From NCBI GenBank assembly GCA_028641055.1, contig CM054060.1:164762416-164826415 (forward strand): 64,000 nt of DNA, in the 5' to 3' direction. Positions 34,945 to 46,047 of the stretch are shown here, piece after piece (the stretch's first letter is position 1; every line of letters starts with the position of its first letter). Under the pieces are notes generated by a model. It was not told where the DNA came from. It saw only the letters and a program-made list of their open reading frames with translations, and made no database searches. Origin of the DNA: Alopecurus myosuroides (taxonomy: Eukaryota > Streptophyta > Magnoliopsida > Poales > Poaceae). The position numbers were made by a program, and so were the translations under genes.

Positions 34945-35745
34945 ATGGGTCCTAGCGCAGAGTCTTCGAGTGGATCTGCTGCACGAGTGGATCCCCTTGT
35001 CGCTGCTGTTAGTACTTTTGCCTTGCTCCGTGATCGTGTCGCAGATGGCGAGTGCAAGGTGAAAGCTTTGTGCGAAGTGGCTGATGTGGCTAAGTCGAAG
35101 CAAAAGTTTGCGGCTGAGCGTGAAAAGTTCGTGATGGGAGAGCTGCAGTTGTTGCAAAAGACATGCTTTGTAAGCCTGCGAGCCTCCTAGCACTTTGTTG
35201 TTTTCTTCTTGTTCACTCTTAACCCTTCGCGCTGTTTTTTGCGGTTGTTGAGCCTGACTGTCCTTGTGAAACTCATTGGGTGGACAACCACATTGTCCAT
35301 GAAGCAGGTAGCTCGAAGCCACACGCGAACAACTTCTGGTCCGATTGCAGCTGAGGCTTTGTTTTGGCGACCTTGAAGTACCGGGCTGGCCAGGCGAAGA
35401 TGCTTGTGGAATCTTGTCGCGAAGCTTTGTCTTCTGTACACCGAACGTTCTATCCGCTGGGTATCGTTCCAGAAAAGTTGAGCGACCTGCTAAGAATTTT
35501 TGGCCGAGTTGGTGAAGTTCGCGAGGGTGTTCGTCAGCAGCTTATCTGCGGTGCCTAAGTAGCGCTTGCTTTTGTTCGGTTGTGGCATCCTGAGGTCAAC
35601 TTTAACTCTGTGGCTAGGCTCCCCAATGCTCCAATCGATTTGACCCCTCATTATGCAGTCGTGCAACCTGCGGCGGAGGAGATCATTCGACTGACTTCTG
35701 AAGAGGTTGACCAGATGCTGGCTGAGAGGACTGCTCCTCATTAGA
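34945..35745 (+). pseudogene. Second antisense ORF of element C, decayed
   Basis: A frame opens at the ATG at 34945, just after an acceptor-like ttccttccag, and runs to a donor-like gtaagc at 35170. It has a helical, coiled-coil-like sequence. After an acceptor-like gattgcag near 35349, coding resumes (LKYRAGQAKM..., open to a stop at about 35556-35558) and continues in frame to a terminal stop at 35743-35745. The internal stop and a frame mismatch at the splice mark it as decayed. Its C-terminal part aligns by eye with exon 6 of the first antisense gene: a VPxxLxxLLxxF segment, then CGAK-like and LP positions. It is either a duplicated 3' part of that gene or a second, related gene. Confidence 0.55.
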
Positions 35746-36007
35746 TGTAATCGTAGGATGTAGATATCCTGTTACCTTGTATAGTTCACTCGAGATTTTA
35801 TAAGGTGTGAACCTTGTTTATACCTTTGTATTTGTAAATTTTTCTGTAATGCTTAGGCGTAGCCTTCGTGCGTTTGGGGTGTATACCTGTTGTTTAGCAT
35901 GTAAAATGAAGAAACACGAATAGCTATGGTTGAGAAACCATGTGTTTTTATTGATATGTCTGAGAAGCCATGTATTTTCCTCGAGTTACAAGATGGCTAG
36001 TATAGTC
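35746..36007. other. Convergent 3' region between antisense genes and pol (element C)
   Basis: This is 262 bp of AT-rich sequence between the tail of the plus-strand antisense ORFs and the tail of minus-strand pol. It contains T-rich and taaaat-like stretches on both strands that could serve as poly(A) signals. No gene is seen. Confidence 0.5.
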
Positions 36008-37171
36008 TTATTTTTGTGAATAGAATAGTCCTAAGGATAGAACTTGCGGAGATGTGCAAACATTCCATGGATTGGAGTAGATGCCACCGGTCTCGGGGTT
36101 CTTGAATCGATACGTGCCACCTGGGATAACTTCGTGTATGATGAAGGGTTCTTCCAATGGTGGCTCGAGCTTGTGCCCTTCCTTTTGCTTGAGCCGCAAC
36201 ACCAGGTCGCCTACCATGAAGGATCTGTGGCGTATGCGACGACTGTGGTAATTGCGCGGTGATTGCTGGTATACCGCCGATCTTGCGAGTGCACAGTCGC
36301 GAATTTCATCAAGTGCGTCCACGTCTTCTGCGAGTGCTCTGTTCGAGGTTTCTTCGCTGTAGGCGACGACTCGGGGTGCGCTGAATTTGATATCTTCAGG
36401 TAGGACGGCCTCGGCTCCATAGACCATAAAAAATGGCGTATAGTTTGTTGACCGATTTGGTGTTGTGCGAAGGCTCCACGGTACTGATGGCAACTCCTCT
36501 TCCCAGTGCCCTGCTGCTGGGTTTAGGCGATCGAGTAGCCGCTTCTTGAGGCCAGCTGAGACTAATCCGTTGGATCGCTCGACTTGACCATTAGTTTGCG
36601 GGTGAGCCACTGAGGCGAAGCTAAGGGTGATTCCTTTATGTTCGCAGAAATCATGTGTTTCCTCTGCTGTGAAGTTGTTGCCGTTGTCGGTGATGATGTT
36701 GTGCGGTATGCCAAACCTGCACACAATGGAGTTGAGGAATTTCATGGCGCACTGGGCCCTGGCGGAGGTGACTGGCATAGCCTCGATCCACTTCGTGAAT
36801 TTGTCGACTGGTACGAGCAAGTGCGTATATCCTCCGGGTGTTGACTTGCGCAGTGGCCCCACCATGTCTAGCCCCCATTGTGCAAAGGGCCTGGCGATTG
36901 GGATCATGTGTAGTTCAGTGGCAGGGGCGTGTGGCTTGGGCGCGAATCTTTGGCAAGCATTGCACTTGTCGACTAGGTCCTTTGCGTCTCTTGCCGCTGT
37001 GAGCCAGTAGAATCCTGCTCGGAAAGTTTTACCCACAATCGCCTTCCAGCTGGCGTGGTGTCCGCAATCTCCTTGGTGTATATCTCGCAGTAGTTCCACG
37101 CCATCCTCTGGTGCTATGCATCTCTGCAATATTCCTGATATGCTTTGTTTGTATAGCTCTCCGTTGAGCAC
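36008..37171 (-). pseudogene. Integrase of element C
   Basis: A 387-residue open stretch carries the integrase zinc finger (two H about 30 residues before CNACQ) and the DD(35)E core: D in WGLDMVGPL, D in ITDNGNNF, E in NGQVERSNG. A C-terminal domain (FMVGDLVLRL...) follows. It is the last domain of pol, giving the Ty3/gypsy order. This part is still open, but it is separated by stops and frameshifts from the upstream domains, so I call it part of a broken polyprotein. Confidence 0.88.
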
Positions 37172-38236
37172 CCGAAAAGTTTTGCTGCATCGTACTATCT
37201 ATCGAGCCTCGCGAACATCTGCTGGGAGCTACTTGTTGGACAAGTAGTCGAGGTATTTCTGCGTCCAGACTGGTTCGACCAGAAAAACTTGTCTTGAAAT
37301 GTTGTGGCTGAGCTCGATCATAGCGGTTTGCGGGCTGACCTCCGTCTCCAATGCCACGGGTGCTTCTGCTGGTTTTTTGACCTTGACGGAGCGCTTGATC
37401 ATCCTCTCGAAGTATATTCCAGGTGGTATGGGTGTGTTGGTAGAACCCATGTTTGCCTATTTATCTTCTTCTTCGTTGCTAGATCGCGCGATGTGCTTTA
37501 GTTTGCACCCTTTGAAACTTCCTTCGAGTAGATTATACATGTCTCGATAGACAACCATGTTATCTGCAATAGCGTCGCACTCTTTCATCGTCTGTTATAC
37601 GATGAGGTTTTAATCTCCATAGATCATTAGTCGGGTGGCTCCACAGACGATCGCCATCTTCATGCCATGAAGGAGGGCCTCGTATTCTCCGTCATTGTTT
37701 GATGTCGGGTCGTCGGGTGGAAAGTCCAATCGCAGGACGTACTGCAACTTGTCTCCTCTGGGGGATATCAGGACAACCCCGGCTCCAGCTCATTCGTTTC
37801 TCTTCGACCCGTCGAAGTACATTATCCAGTTGCTCGTGTATTCTGGAGGGTCTGGTGTTTGCAGTTCCGTCCAGTCGCTCAGGAATTCCACGAGTACTTA
37901 TGATTTCACAGATTTGCGCTTTGCATATATGATGTCCTAGGCGCCGAGCTTGGTACTCCACTTTGCAATTCTTCCGGATGCCATGGGGTTATTCATGATA
38001 GTACTGAGTGATGCGTTGTTTAGCACCGTGACAGTGTGCTCTTGGAAGTAGTGCTTGAGTTTTCGAGCTGTGAGCACCACGCCATACGCGAGCTTCTGAT
38101 AATGAGGGTATCGCTGTTTGCAGGGCGAAATCACCTCGCTGATATAATATATTGGTCTTTGGACGCCATACGCCTTGCCGTCCTCCGGTCGCTCGACCAC
38201 GACCGCCGTGCTAATGACTTGATTTGTTGCGGCTAG
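37172..38236 (-). pseudogene. RNase H region of element C pol, frameshifted
   Basis: Pieces in different frames encode RT-RNase H linker sequence (YYISEVISP..., RKLKHYFQEH), an RNase H start (MYFDGSK, with the catalytic D) and a linker to integrase (about 37450-37229). At least two stops, for example near 37937, and frame changes interrupt it. Not functional as it stands. Confidence 0.75.
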
Positions 38237-39325
38237 TTATAGGTACAATGGCTCCCGTTCTTGTGGCGTTGCCAGGACACACCTACTCTGTAGTGATTGC
38301 TTGAGGTCCGCGAATGCTTTTTGCGCTTCGGGTGTCCACTCGAACTTATCCGTTTTCTTCAGTAGCTTGTAGAAAGGCAATGCTTGTTCGCCCAGCCTTG
38401 CAATGAATCTGCTTAGAGCGGCTAGTCGTCCTACGAGCTGCTGCACACCATGGAGATTAGTTGGCTCCTTCATTGTCAGGATCGCTTGGATTTTCTCTGG
38501 GTTGGCTTCAATTCCTCGAGCAGACACCAGGTACCCAAGAAGCTGTCCTGTAGGGACGCCAAAGACGCATTTGGTCGGGTTGAGCTTGATTCGGTACGCG
38601 TTTAGCGCGTCGAATGTTTCTCTGATGTCATCGAGGAGCGTGTCCTCTACTCGAGTCTTGATGATGATGTCGTCAACGTACACTTGTACGTTCTTGCCAA
38701 TGAGCTTGGCGATGCATTTTTGCATGCAGCGCTGATATGTTGCGCATGCATTCTTTAGCCCGAAGGGCATTGTCGTGTAGCAGTAGACACCATGGGGTGT
38801 GATAAACGTTGTCTTCTCCTCGTCCTCCTTTTTCATCCTGATCTGATTATAGCCCGAGTAGGCGTCCAAGAAGGAGAGGCGCTGGCAGCCTGCTGTGGAC
38901 TCCACGATCTGGTCGATCTGTGGTAGGGGGAAGTTATCCTTGGGGCAGTGCTTGTTCAGCGACGTGTAGTCGATTCACACGCGAAGGATGTCGGTGTTTT
39001 TCTTCGGGACTAGCACCGGGTTTGCTAACCAGGTGGAGATCTTTATCTCGCGTATGAACTTTGCTGCGAGTAACCTGTTCACTTCTTCTCCAAGTGCTTT
39101 TTGCTTTGGCTCTGAAAACTGTCGGGTTGTCTGCTTGATAGGCTTGGCATCTTTGTAAACTTCGAGTGAGCGCTCGACGAACTCTCTGGGTATCCCTGGC
39201 ATATCTGAAGGCTGCCAGGCAAAAATTTCCCAGTACTCACGGAGGAGTTCGACGAGCGCGCCCTCCTATGTTGGCGAGAGGGTGGTGGACACCATCGCCG
39301 TTTTCGTAGACTCGGTCGGGTGCAC
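38237..39325 (-). pseudogene. Reverse transcriptase of element C
   Basis: Fingers sequence (ANPVLVPKKN) lies at about 39202-38975 and ends at a TGA at 38977-38975 that replaces a sense codon. The frame continues through AYSGYNQI, TMPFGLKNA and the catalytic YVDD (38680-38669), then the thumb, to 38237. The motif order is that of Ty3/gypsy RT. The single TGA fits CpG decay (CGA to TGA). Confidence 0.88.
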
Positions 39326-39835
39326 CTAATGTTTTCGAGTGCCGTTGTTTGCGCTGAACTCGAGCTCCGGGGCGTTCTTTTTTGTGAGAGGCATCACGGA
39401 GTGATCCGTGGTTTTTGCTATCTCTTCCAGCTCCTGCTGCATCCCGAAGGATTTGTCGATCTCGTTGAACTCGATGTTGCATTTATTGGATTTTTGGAAA
39501 TCGCCATCGATGGTGATGGTTCCATGTTCCCCAGGCAACTTGAGCTTCAGGTATGCATAATGTGGTACTGCCATGAACCCGGCGAACGCTGTTCGTCCAA
39601 GAATAGTGTGGTACTGTGAGGGCCAGTCGACTACTTCGAAGTCGAGGAATTCTCGTATGTAATTGCTTCGGTTGCCAAGCACCACCTCCAATTTTATTGT
39701 TCCGAGTGGGTGGACTGCCTTCCGTGGTACTATCCCGAGAAAAGATGTCTCTGATTCCGCGAGTCCGTCCATGTTCCTGTTCATCCTGCGGAGTGTGTCC
39801 GCGTAAATGATGTTAATCCCACTGACTCCGTCCAT
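39326..39835 (-). pseudogene. Aspartic protease region of element C
   Basis: The frame contains DGVSGINIIYADTL, in the position of the catalytic D-[ST]-G (normally DGGSG-like in this lineage, so the active site looks altered). ILGRTA follows about 70 residues later, the second protease signature. A short linker leads towards RT and ends at a stop at 39326. Confidence 0.72.
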
Positions 39836-42014
39836 GAATACTCGGGCAAGTTCATAGTTGCCTATTTGTGCCTAGATGACAAGTGCGGCAGGCCCTGGTC
39901 GATAGACTCGGGGGGGATGGTCCTCGTTGGAGAAAATTATCGGCTGGTCGGCCATCTTTAGGTACTCGGGTTGGGATGGTGGTGCCTGGACGGCCAAGAA
40001 TGCTTGTCGAGTGTTTGTTTTCTGGGCCGTGCGGGACGGTCAAACTTTCTGTATCATTCCCAGGAGTCCTGCTGGATTCGGGTATCCGTTGGCTCCTTGG
40101 TTTGCGGCGGCTGGCGCTGGTAGCGCCGCTAGCACCGTGTTTTGGTTTCCTGGTGGAGGTAGGGCTTGCGGCGGGTGGAATCCTTGGGCTCCTCCTCCAG
40201 GGAGCTGCGGGTAGCCCTGATTGACTGCTGCTCTGTTTCTCTTTGAGAAGGCCTCGTGGATGTCAAGAAACTTTCGACAATCCTTGAGAAGGTGTGTTGC
40301 CTTAGTTTTGCCAGTGCGCTTATCTGTAAATAGATGCAGCGTGCAGTAACCATCAAGGTCCTCCTTGGGAGTTTTGTCCTCTGGTTTTGGCTTCCACTCG
40401 CGATATCCGTTGTCGCGATTTCTTGTGAATTCTGCTGCCACCAGTTCTTCTCGATCATCGTGATCGTAATGCTTTCTCCTTTTCTTTCGACCATGGCGAT
40501 CGTCTTCTGGTGCTGGCGATGATGCTTTCTCATTGCGCACCGCGTCCTCGCCGTTGGCCCATCTGTCGGCTATAGCCATCAGTTCTCCAATGGTTTTGGG
40601 TGCGGCCCGTCCCAGTTCTTCACGGAAGGCGGTTCGCCGAGCTCCTTTGGCGAATGCTTCGACTGCAACCTCTTCTGATATATTTCTTGCTGTATTCCTA
40701 AGTGTGGTCCATCGCTGAATATATTCGCAAGTAGACTCGCCACTTTTCTGCTTGCAAGCTCGTAGTTCTTCGATCGTCGCAGGTATTTTGTATGTCGCCT
40801 GGAAGTTTTTGCAGAAGTCGAAGGTTAGATATTCCCATGATTTGTAGCACGCCTTCGATCTTCCTTCGAGACAGCTGCGCGCGGCACCTACAAGGTGTAG
40901 GTTAAGGTACTGCATAGCCGTGTTTTTTTCCCACGTTGGCATTTTACTGTCGCGAGTTAATCTGACAACCAGGCTTGTGGCTCTAGCGAACCGTCGTATT
41001 TTTGCACCTCCGTAGAGAGCTTAAACCTCTTGGTCAATGGTGCCTCACGGATGTCGTGAGCAAAGCATAAGGCTCCGTAGACCTCTTCGTCGAAAGAGGT
41101 AGATGGGGAACGCGCTTCCTGGCCGCTCGAGATTTGTCAATTTTGTGCTGAGCGATGTCTGGTCGCGCATTGTACCCAGGCTCATCGTGATTGACGTCTC
41201 TCCGCGGCTCCTTGCTGCGGTGTCGCGAGCGACTGCTGTGACGTCGTGGGCTGCGATCTCGATCTCTCCATGGGCTGCGATCTCGACCTCTCCGCGGGCT
41301 ACGGTCTCGACCTCTCGGGCTGTCGTCACTGCCACTCGGACTATTTGCGCGTTGTCGAGCTTCCTTTCCTCGCGCGCGACGAGCTGATTTCTCCTTCCTG
41401 GGTGACGTACTCCTATGTCCGCGAGGTGCTTCCTTATCTTTTTGCGCAGCTGCCTTCCTGCGGTCGTAAGAGGCGAGTCTTGTGGCTGCCATGCCCAGCC
41501 CTTTTTGGACCTGCCTGTATTGCTCTGCGCGGGGGTAGTTCTCCCCTGGTTGGTTCGTTTGCAGGTATGTGGCTGCAGCCAGTACTACGGCGGCAGGAGT
41601 CGTCGGGTGGACGTTGCCATCCTCGTCGACGCACATAAGGGAGGCCTCGAGTGATTTATTAATCCCAGTTAGAGATTCGCCATCCATAGTCGCGGTTCTC
41701 GAGACGTATCTCTTTCTCCCGGGATGGTTCCCGACAGAATATGTTCTTGAGAGCGTCGCACGGCGCTGGCTAGACTCGTCCGCCAGCTTCCTTCGTTCAG
41801 CCAGGTCTTTTTGAGCTTCCTTGATCAAGGTTGCCGCTCTCACTAGGTGGTAGTGGTATGCAGTCATGTATTCGTGAGGGGCTCCGGCTTCGAGCGGTTT
41901 GCTTGTGCGGATGGCCTCCTTTGCCCGATCCCAAGCGGCTCGCGATACGCCCATGGCTACGTGTTCCCTTGCGCTGTCTTCAGTTTCTTCGGGTGGATCT
42001 TTTGATCCTGCCAT
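39836..42014 (-). pseudogene. Gag of element C, with N-terminal RS-rich region
   Basis: The likely start is the ATG at 42014-42012, the first Met in frame after the primer site and a leader of about 450 bp. The N-terminal part (to 41034) is charged and ends in a dense arginine/serine/aspartate stretch (RDRSPRRGRDRSPWRDRD type) at about 41400-41150. After a frameshift near 41040 and a stop near 40960, the capsid domain follows (40942-40040; WEYLTFDFCKNF, EELRACKQKSGESTCEYIQRW). It ends with a cysteine-histidine segment (YCTLH...THLLKDC) in the zinc-knuckle position. Lesions exclude a full-length product. Confidence 0.8.
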
Positions 42015-42460
42015 GCAGACCTGAGCCAGATGTGGCTTGCGGGTCCTAGGCGTAGTTTGGAAAGCTTTCCTGACCCGAGAAGGTTCCTCTGTGGAGAGGG
42101 TGTGGAAATTGCGAGTGCTGAGGCGGATGGATTCGCCATTTTTTGCTAAGTTGCGATCCGCGTAGTTGGGCAGCGAGTCGACAACTTCTAGGCTCGAGAT
42201 CGACTCCGAGCCCGATCCCTCGAGATTGGATTGCTCGGGGAATTGTAGGATTCCTTCTTTGTCAGCGTAGAACTGGAAGCTCCCGAGCGTTAGGGTGATG
42301 CTTTTCTCCAACTCGCTGAATACCGTGCGCGATTCCGGCGAGTGAGGGGTGACGACGACCGACCCGATGCGGATCAGATTGGTTGGAGTCGAAGTTCCTG
42401 GGTTCCAGCGTGAGTTGTTTCTCAATGAGGCCGAAGATGCCGGAGATCCAGCGACCGCTG
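42015..42460 (-). other. 5' leader of element C
   Basis: About 450 bp between primer site and the inferred gag start. The frame is open through it and into the LTR, but there is no suitable upstream Met, so translation probably starts at 42014 or later. Packaging signals would be expected here; none can be named. Confidence 0.45.
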
Positions 42461-42479
42461 TTCCCACAGACGGCGCCAA
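42461..42479 (-). other. Primer binding site of element C
   Basis: On the minus strand TTGGCGCCGTCTGTGGGAA lies directly inside the 5' LTR. The TGGCGCC core and the GTCTGTGGGAA continuation are typical of grass Tat-like elements. It fixes the orientation. Confidence 0.85.
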
Positions 42480-42480
42480 T

Positions 42481-42971
42481 TGTCGAATATGCATCTCAAC
42501 AAGTCCCTCGGATGAACCGATAGGGTTTCGAGTAGGAGAACTAGTAGGAGCTGGTGATAATCGTCGGCTAACAGGGGGCAAGATTTACCAAGGTTCGGGG
42601 CCCTCATAGAGGTAAAACCCTTACTCCTTCTTCTGTCGATCTGTATTATCACGATAGATCGGTTACAATGGGGGTGCTCAAGTCGAGAGTAGATCTCAAA
42701 CTCAAGGCTCAGGTGGTGCGGTATTGCTTGTTCTTCCCCCCGGTGGTTCTTCTGGATTTATATAGGTAGCCAGGTCTCAAACCGTGCCCGGGGGGATACA
42801 AACCCTAACCTAAAGTCGGTTACATGTTTCTTTTCTTAACCCGCAAGGCTTTGCGGGTGGGCTTTGATTGGGCCTTCTAGAACAGTCCACGGCGCCTTCC
42901 TTGGAGCTTGGGTCTTGGGTCTTTAGACCGGTTAGGCTCACCTGATAGGTCCAGGATCCATCCCTTCGTCA
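42481..42971 (-). repeat. 5' LTR of element C
   Basis: 491 bp, the same length as the 3' LTR, with a TATA-like box at 42758-42765 on the minus strand and the same 8-bp hairpin at 42839-42858. It ends against an Athila-type LTR without a target duplication. Confidence 0.9.
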
Positions 42972-44336
42972 CCAACCTTGGTTTCTTTTCTAAGGGAAAA
43001 CTTGCCGCTGCACTCTTCATAACCTTCCCCTTGGGGTTTACCAACGTCAGCACCCATCAGCGACCCAATCCTTTTTAGACCAAAGGGCAAGCCGGTTGTT
43101 TTTTTATGATGACTAAACATTCTTGAGGACACATGGGAACTTCGTCAAGCGCTTTCATTTCATACAGGTTATTAATATTTATTGTTTTGATAGGTGTTGT
43201 GTGGGTGAAACTATGGTAATGCACTGCCCAACTAGGACTAATACATACTTGTGATTATACCCCTTGCAAGCATCCGCAACTACAATAAAGTATTTTAGAT
43301 AAATCTAACCACAACCTTAAACTCTGGGATCCTACACTCCCTTGTGCATCGGTTTCCTAACGGGGTTTAGGTTTTTGTCACTCCGGCAACCCCACGGTTA
43401 GTAGCCAAATACACATTGCATCCCTCTAGGCCCATAAAGGTGAAGTGTCATGTAGTCGGCGTTCACATGACACCACTAGAAGAATAACACAACGACTTAA
43501 ATATCAAACCATTAGATATTACTTCAACATTATTCCACTACTAACATCTTGACTTCTCCCATGTCCTCAAGAAGTAAACGAACTACTCACAAGACATCAT
43601 ATGGATCATAATCAGAGGTGACATAATGATGAATAACAATCTGGTCATAAAGTGCAAACACTGATAAATCTCGTAAGCATCAACTACTAACAAGTAATCC
43701 ACATCGGGAGAGAAATCTAGTGGAAAACAACAATGTAGAACCCTAATTGTTACAGTGCGACGGAGGTGGATGGTGAGGATGATGGTGCTGGTGATGATGA
43801 CGATGACGATGATGATCTTGATGATGCCCGGAGCGATGACGGTGACGATGGCGATGATTTCCCCGGCATATTGCTCCCTGTCGGAGAGCTTTTCCCTCTC
43901 TTTTTTTCGCCCCGAGGAGGTGGCGAAATATTTCCTCGATGGTTCTGTAGGTCTTAGGGTTCCCTCAGGATGAAGTACGCGAAAGGGGTCGGCTAGAGGT
44001 GGGCCAGGGTGGCCACACCACATGGCGGCGAGGCTAAGGGGGGCGCCACCTGGTGGTGTGGGCCCCTGGTGCCCCCCCTCTGGCTCTCCTCGTGGCTGGC
44101 TCCCTCATATGGATTTCTAAGACTCCTCTGATGCCCCCTTCTTCTTCTGGTCTTCAGAAATAGGTTATCTTGACAGTGTTTTTTCCATCAGATTTCTGGT
44201 CCCGGTGATTATTCTCAAGTAATTGTCAAACATGCAAAATAAGATGGAATAACATAACTAATGCATCATAATATGAATTATATCGATGAATAATAGAAAA
44301 TTAAGATATAAATAGTGATACAAAATGGACGTATCA
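42972..44336 (-). repeat. Element H: Athila/Sabrina-type LTR, truncated
   Basis: On the minus strand it starts TGATACGTCCATTTTG at 44336, the usual start of Sabrina-like grass LTRs. It runs to 42972, where the LTR of element C cuts it inside a segment typical of the LTR 3' part (aaaccccaaggggaagg, then gcggcaagttttccct). A (GAT/GAC)n microsatellite lies at about 43784-43860. No internal region accompanies it, so it is a solo or truncated LTR. It lies against the 3' half of element F. Confidence 0.72.
43784..43860 (+). repeat. (GAT/GAC)n microsatellite in LTR H
   Basis: An imperfect run of gatgat, gacgat and gatgac triplets. The acidic short frames across it are an artefact of the repeat. Confidence 0.7.
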
Positions 44337-44636
44337 TGGGGCCCCTGGTCCTCCACTTGCTCCATCACTTTCCAACTCACTCTCTCTCCCGACCAAACAC
44401 CACACCATTGCTCAAATCCGTGTTATTGCTGTCCTTCTCGCGATTTTCGATCTCCTTGCTCAACCCATCTTTGCTGCTGAGATTTGGAGCATTTGTTCTC
44501 CGGTATGTGACACCTTCTATTATCCAAGTAGAATTTTATTTAGTGGAGTATTTCTTGAGTATTTTGGTACTATAGGTGACAGGTTATGTGAGCTTGCATG
44601 CTTGTTCTATGTGTAGATAAATTAGTTTTGATGCAT
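44337..44636 (+). mobile_element. Element F, left part: leader of the downstream ORF of an Athila-like element
   Basis: This segment matches the minus strand of element E at about 49560-49300 (cctccac, then cgattttcgatctcctt, then ctccggtatgtgac). It includes a 73-bp intron-like segment at 44503-44575 with GT and AG ends. The remainder of F resumes at 54247 after element E. Everything 5' of here is lost against LTR H. Confidence 0.75.
44632..44636. repeat. Left target-site duplication of element E (tgcat)
   Basis: Identical to 54242-54246. Both flanks belong to element F. Confidence 0.85.
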
Positions 44637-46033
44637 TGATGACCCACAAGTATAGGGGATCGCAACCGTCTTCCAGGGAAGTAAAACCCAAATTTATTTA
44701 TTCACACAAGGGGAGCCAAAGAATATTTGTGAGCCTTAACAAGTGAGTTGTCAATTCACCTGCACCTAAAAGTACTTTTGTTCGCAATGGTTTATCAGTA
44801 GTAACAGTTTTATAGTAGCAGCAGTAGTGAAATAATAGCAGAAGTGAGATGAAAACAGCAGCAACAATGTTTGAAGTAAACAGTGGGATGAAATACTGTA
44901 GGCATAGGGATGGATGAACGGGCGTTGCATGGATAAGATAGTTCATAATAATCAAGACATGGGCATTGCATATAAATAAGGTAAAGCATCCAAGCACTAA
45001 GTAACCATAGGCATGTGTTCCGTAAATAGTCGTACGTGCTCGCAATGAGAACTTGCACAACATCTTTTGTCCTACCAGCCCGTTTTCAGTGGGGCCTCAA
45101 GGGAACTACTGGTAATTAAGGTTTTACTTTTAGTAGAACACCGGAGCAAAGCATTAACACTCAGTGAACACATGTGATCCTCACATCACAGCCATCCCCT
45201 CCGGTTGTCCCAATTTCTGTCACTTCGGGGCCTCGGGTTCCGAACAACGATATGTGTATACAACTTGCAGGTATGATCAAGAAACAATAATTATCATTGT
45301 GATTCAATAACATGTTCAGATCTGATATCATGGCACTCGGGCCCAAAGTGGCAAGCATTAAGCATAACAAGTTGCAACAATGTCAATAGCACTAATAGAG
45401 GATACTAGGCACTATGCCCTAACAATCATTGCATTATTACATGAATAATCTCATCCAATCCCTACCATCCCCTTCAGCCTACAGCGGGGGAATTACTCAC
45501 ACATGGATGGGGGAAACATGGATGGTCGATGGAGAGGCGTTGGTGATGATGATGGCGATGATCTCCTCCAATTCCCCATCCCGGCAGGGTGCCAGAACGG
45601 AGTTTCTGAACCCCCAAAAAGGATTCACGATGGCGACGGAGCTATGGACTTCTTTCTGGAAAACTATCGACCCCCCTCGTGTTTTAGGGTTGAAGGCTAT
45701 TTGTAGTCGAAATGGGAGACCGAGAGAGGCTATGTGTGGCCCACACCACTAGGTGGCGCGGCCTAGGGGGAGGGCGCGCCAGGCGGTGGTGTGGCCCCCC
45801 TCTGGTCCCTCTCCTGCCCCCTTCTGGCTCCCGGGGTCTTCCGGTGTTTTAAGACCAATGGGGTCTTTTCTGGGCAATTTTCCGAAAGTTCATTTTTCTG
45901 CACAAAACCGGGACACCAAGGTAATTCGTCTGAAAACAGCGTTAGTGCGTGTTAGTTGTATTCAAAACACACAAGTTTAGAGGAAAACAATAGGAAAAGT
46001 GTTCGGAAAAGGACACACGTTTTCGACGTATCA
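44637..46033 (-). repeat. 3' LTR of element E
   Basis: 1397 bp, TGATACGTCG to GGGTCATCA on the minus strand. It matches 52845-54241 along its whole length. Confidence 0.92.
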
Positions 46034-46047
46034 ACTCCCCCAAGCTT
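46034..46047 (-). other. Polypurine tract of element E
   Basis: AAGCTTGGGGGAGT on the minus strand, directly before the 3' LTR start TGATACG. Confidence 0.85.

Larger units (their letters stand above)
15114..42971 (-). mobile_element. Element C: Tat-like Ty3/gypsy retrotransposon with antisense gene, interrupted by B
   Basis: Two 491-bp repeats (15114-15604 and 42481-42971), each tgtcga to cgtca on the plus strand, bound an internal region with gag-protease-RT-RNaseH-integrase on the minus strand. The right repeat is therefore the 5' LTR. A primer site with the TGGCGCC core adjoins it, and a polypurine tract adjoins the left LTR. A separate multi-exon gene lies antisense between pol and the 3' LTR, as described for the Tat lineage (for example maize Grande). 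Without element B and its target duplication it is about 13 kb. The LTRs differ by roughly 30 of 491 positions by eye, about 6 percent. The outer flanks do not match: Copia on the left, an Athila-type LTR on the right, and no target duplication. Confidence 0.88.

Noticed and set aside
40129..41654. Plus-strand and alternate-frame ORFs opposite Gag of element C
   Set aside because: Shadows of the minus-strand Gag, including the RS-repeat region read in other frames.
43755..43973. Acidic/Met-rich short frames near 43760
   Set aside because: Translation of the GAT/GAC microsatellite in LTR H.
45429..45980. Frames of 107 and 75 codons in the LTR of element E, repeated near 53715-54188
   Set aside because: Shared LTR sequence with differing frames in the two copies; no domain.
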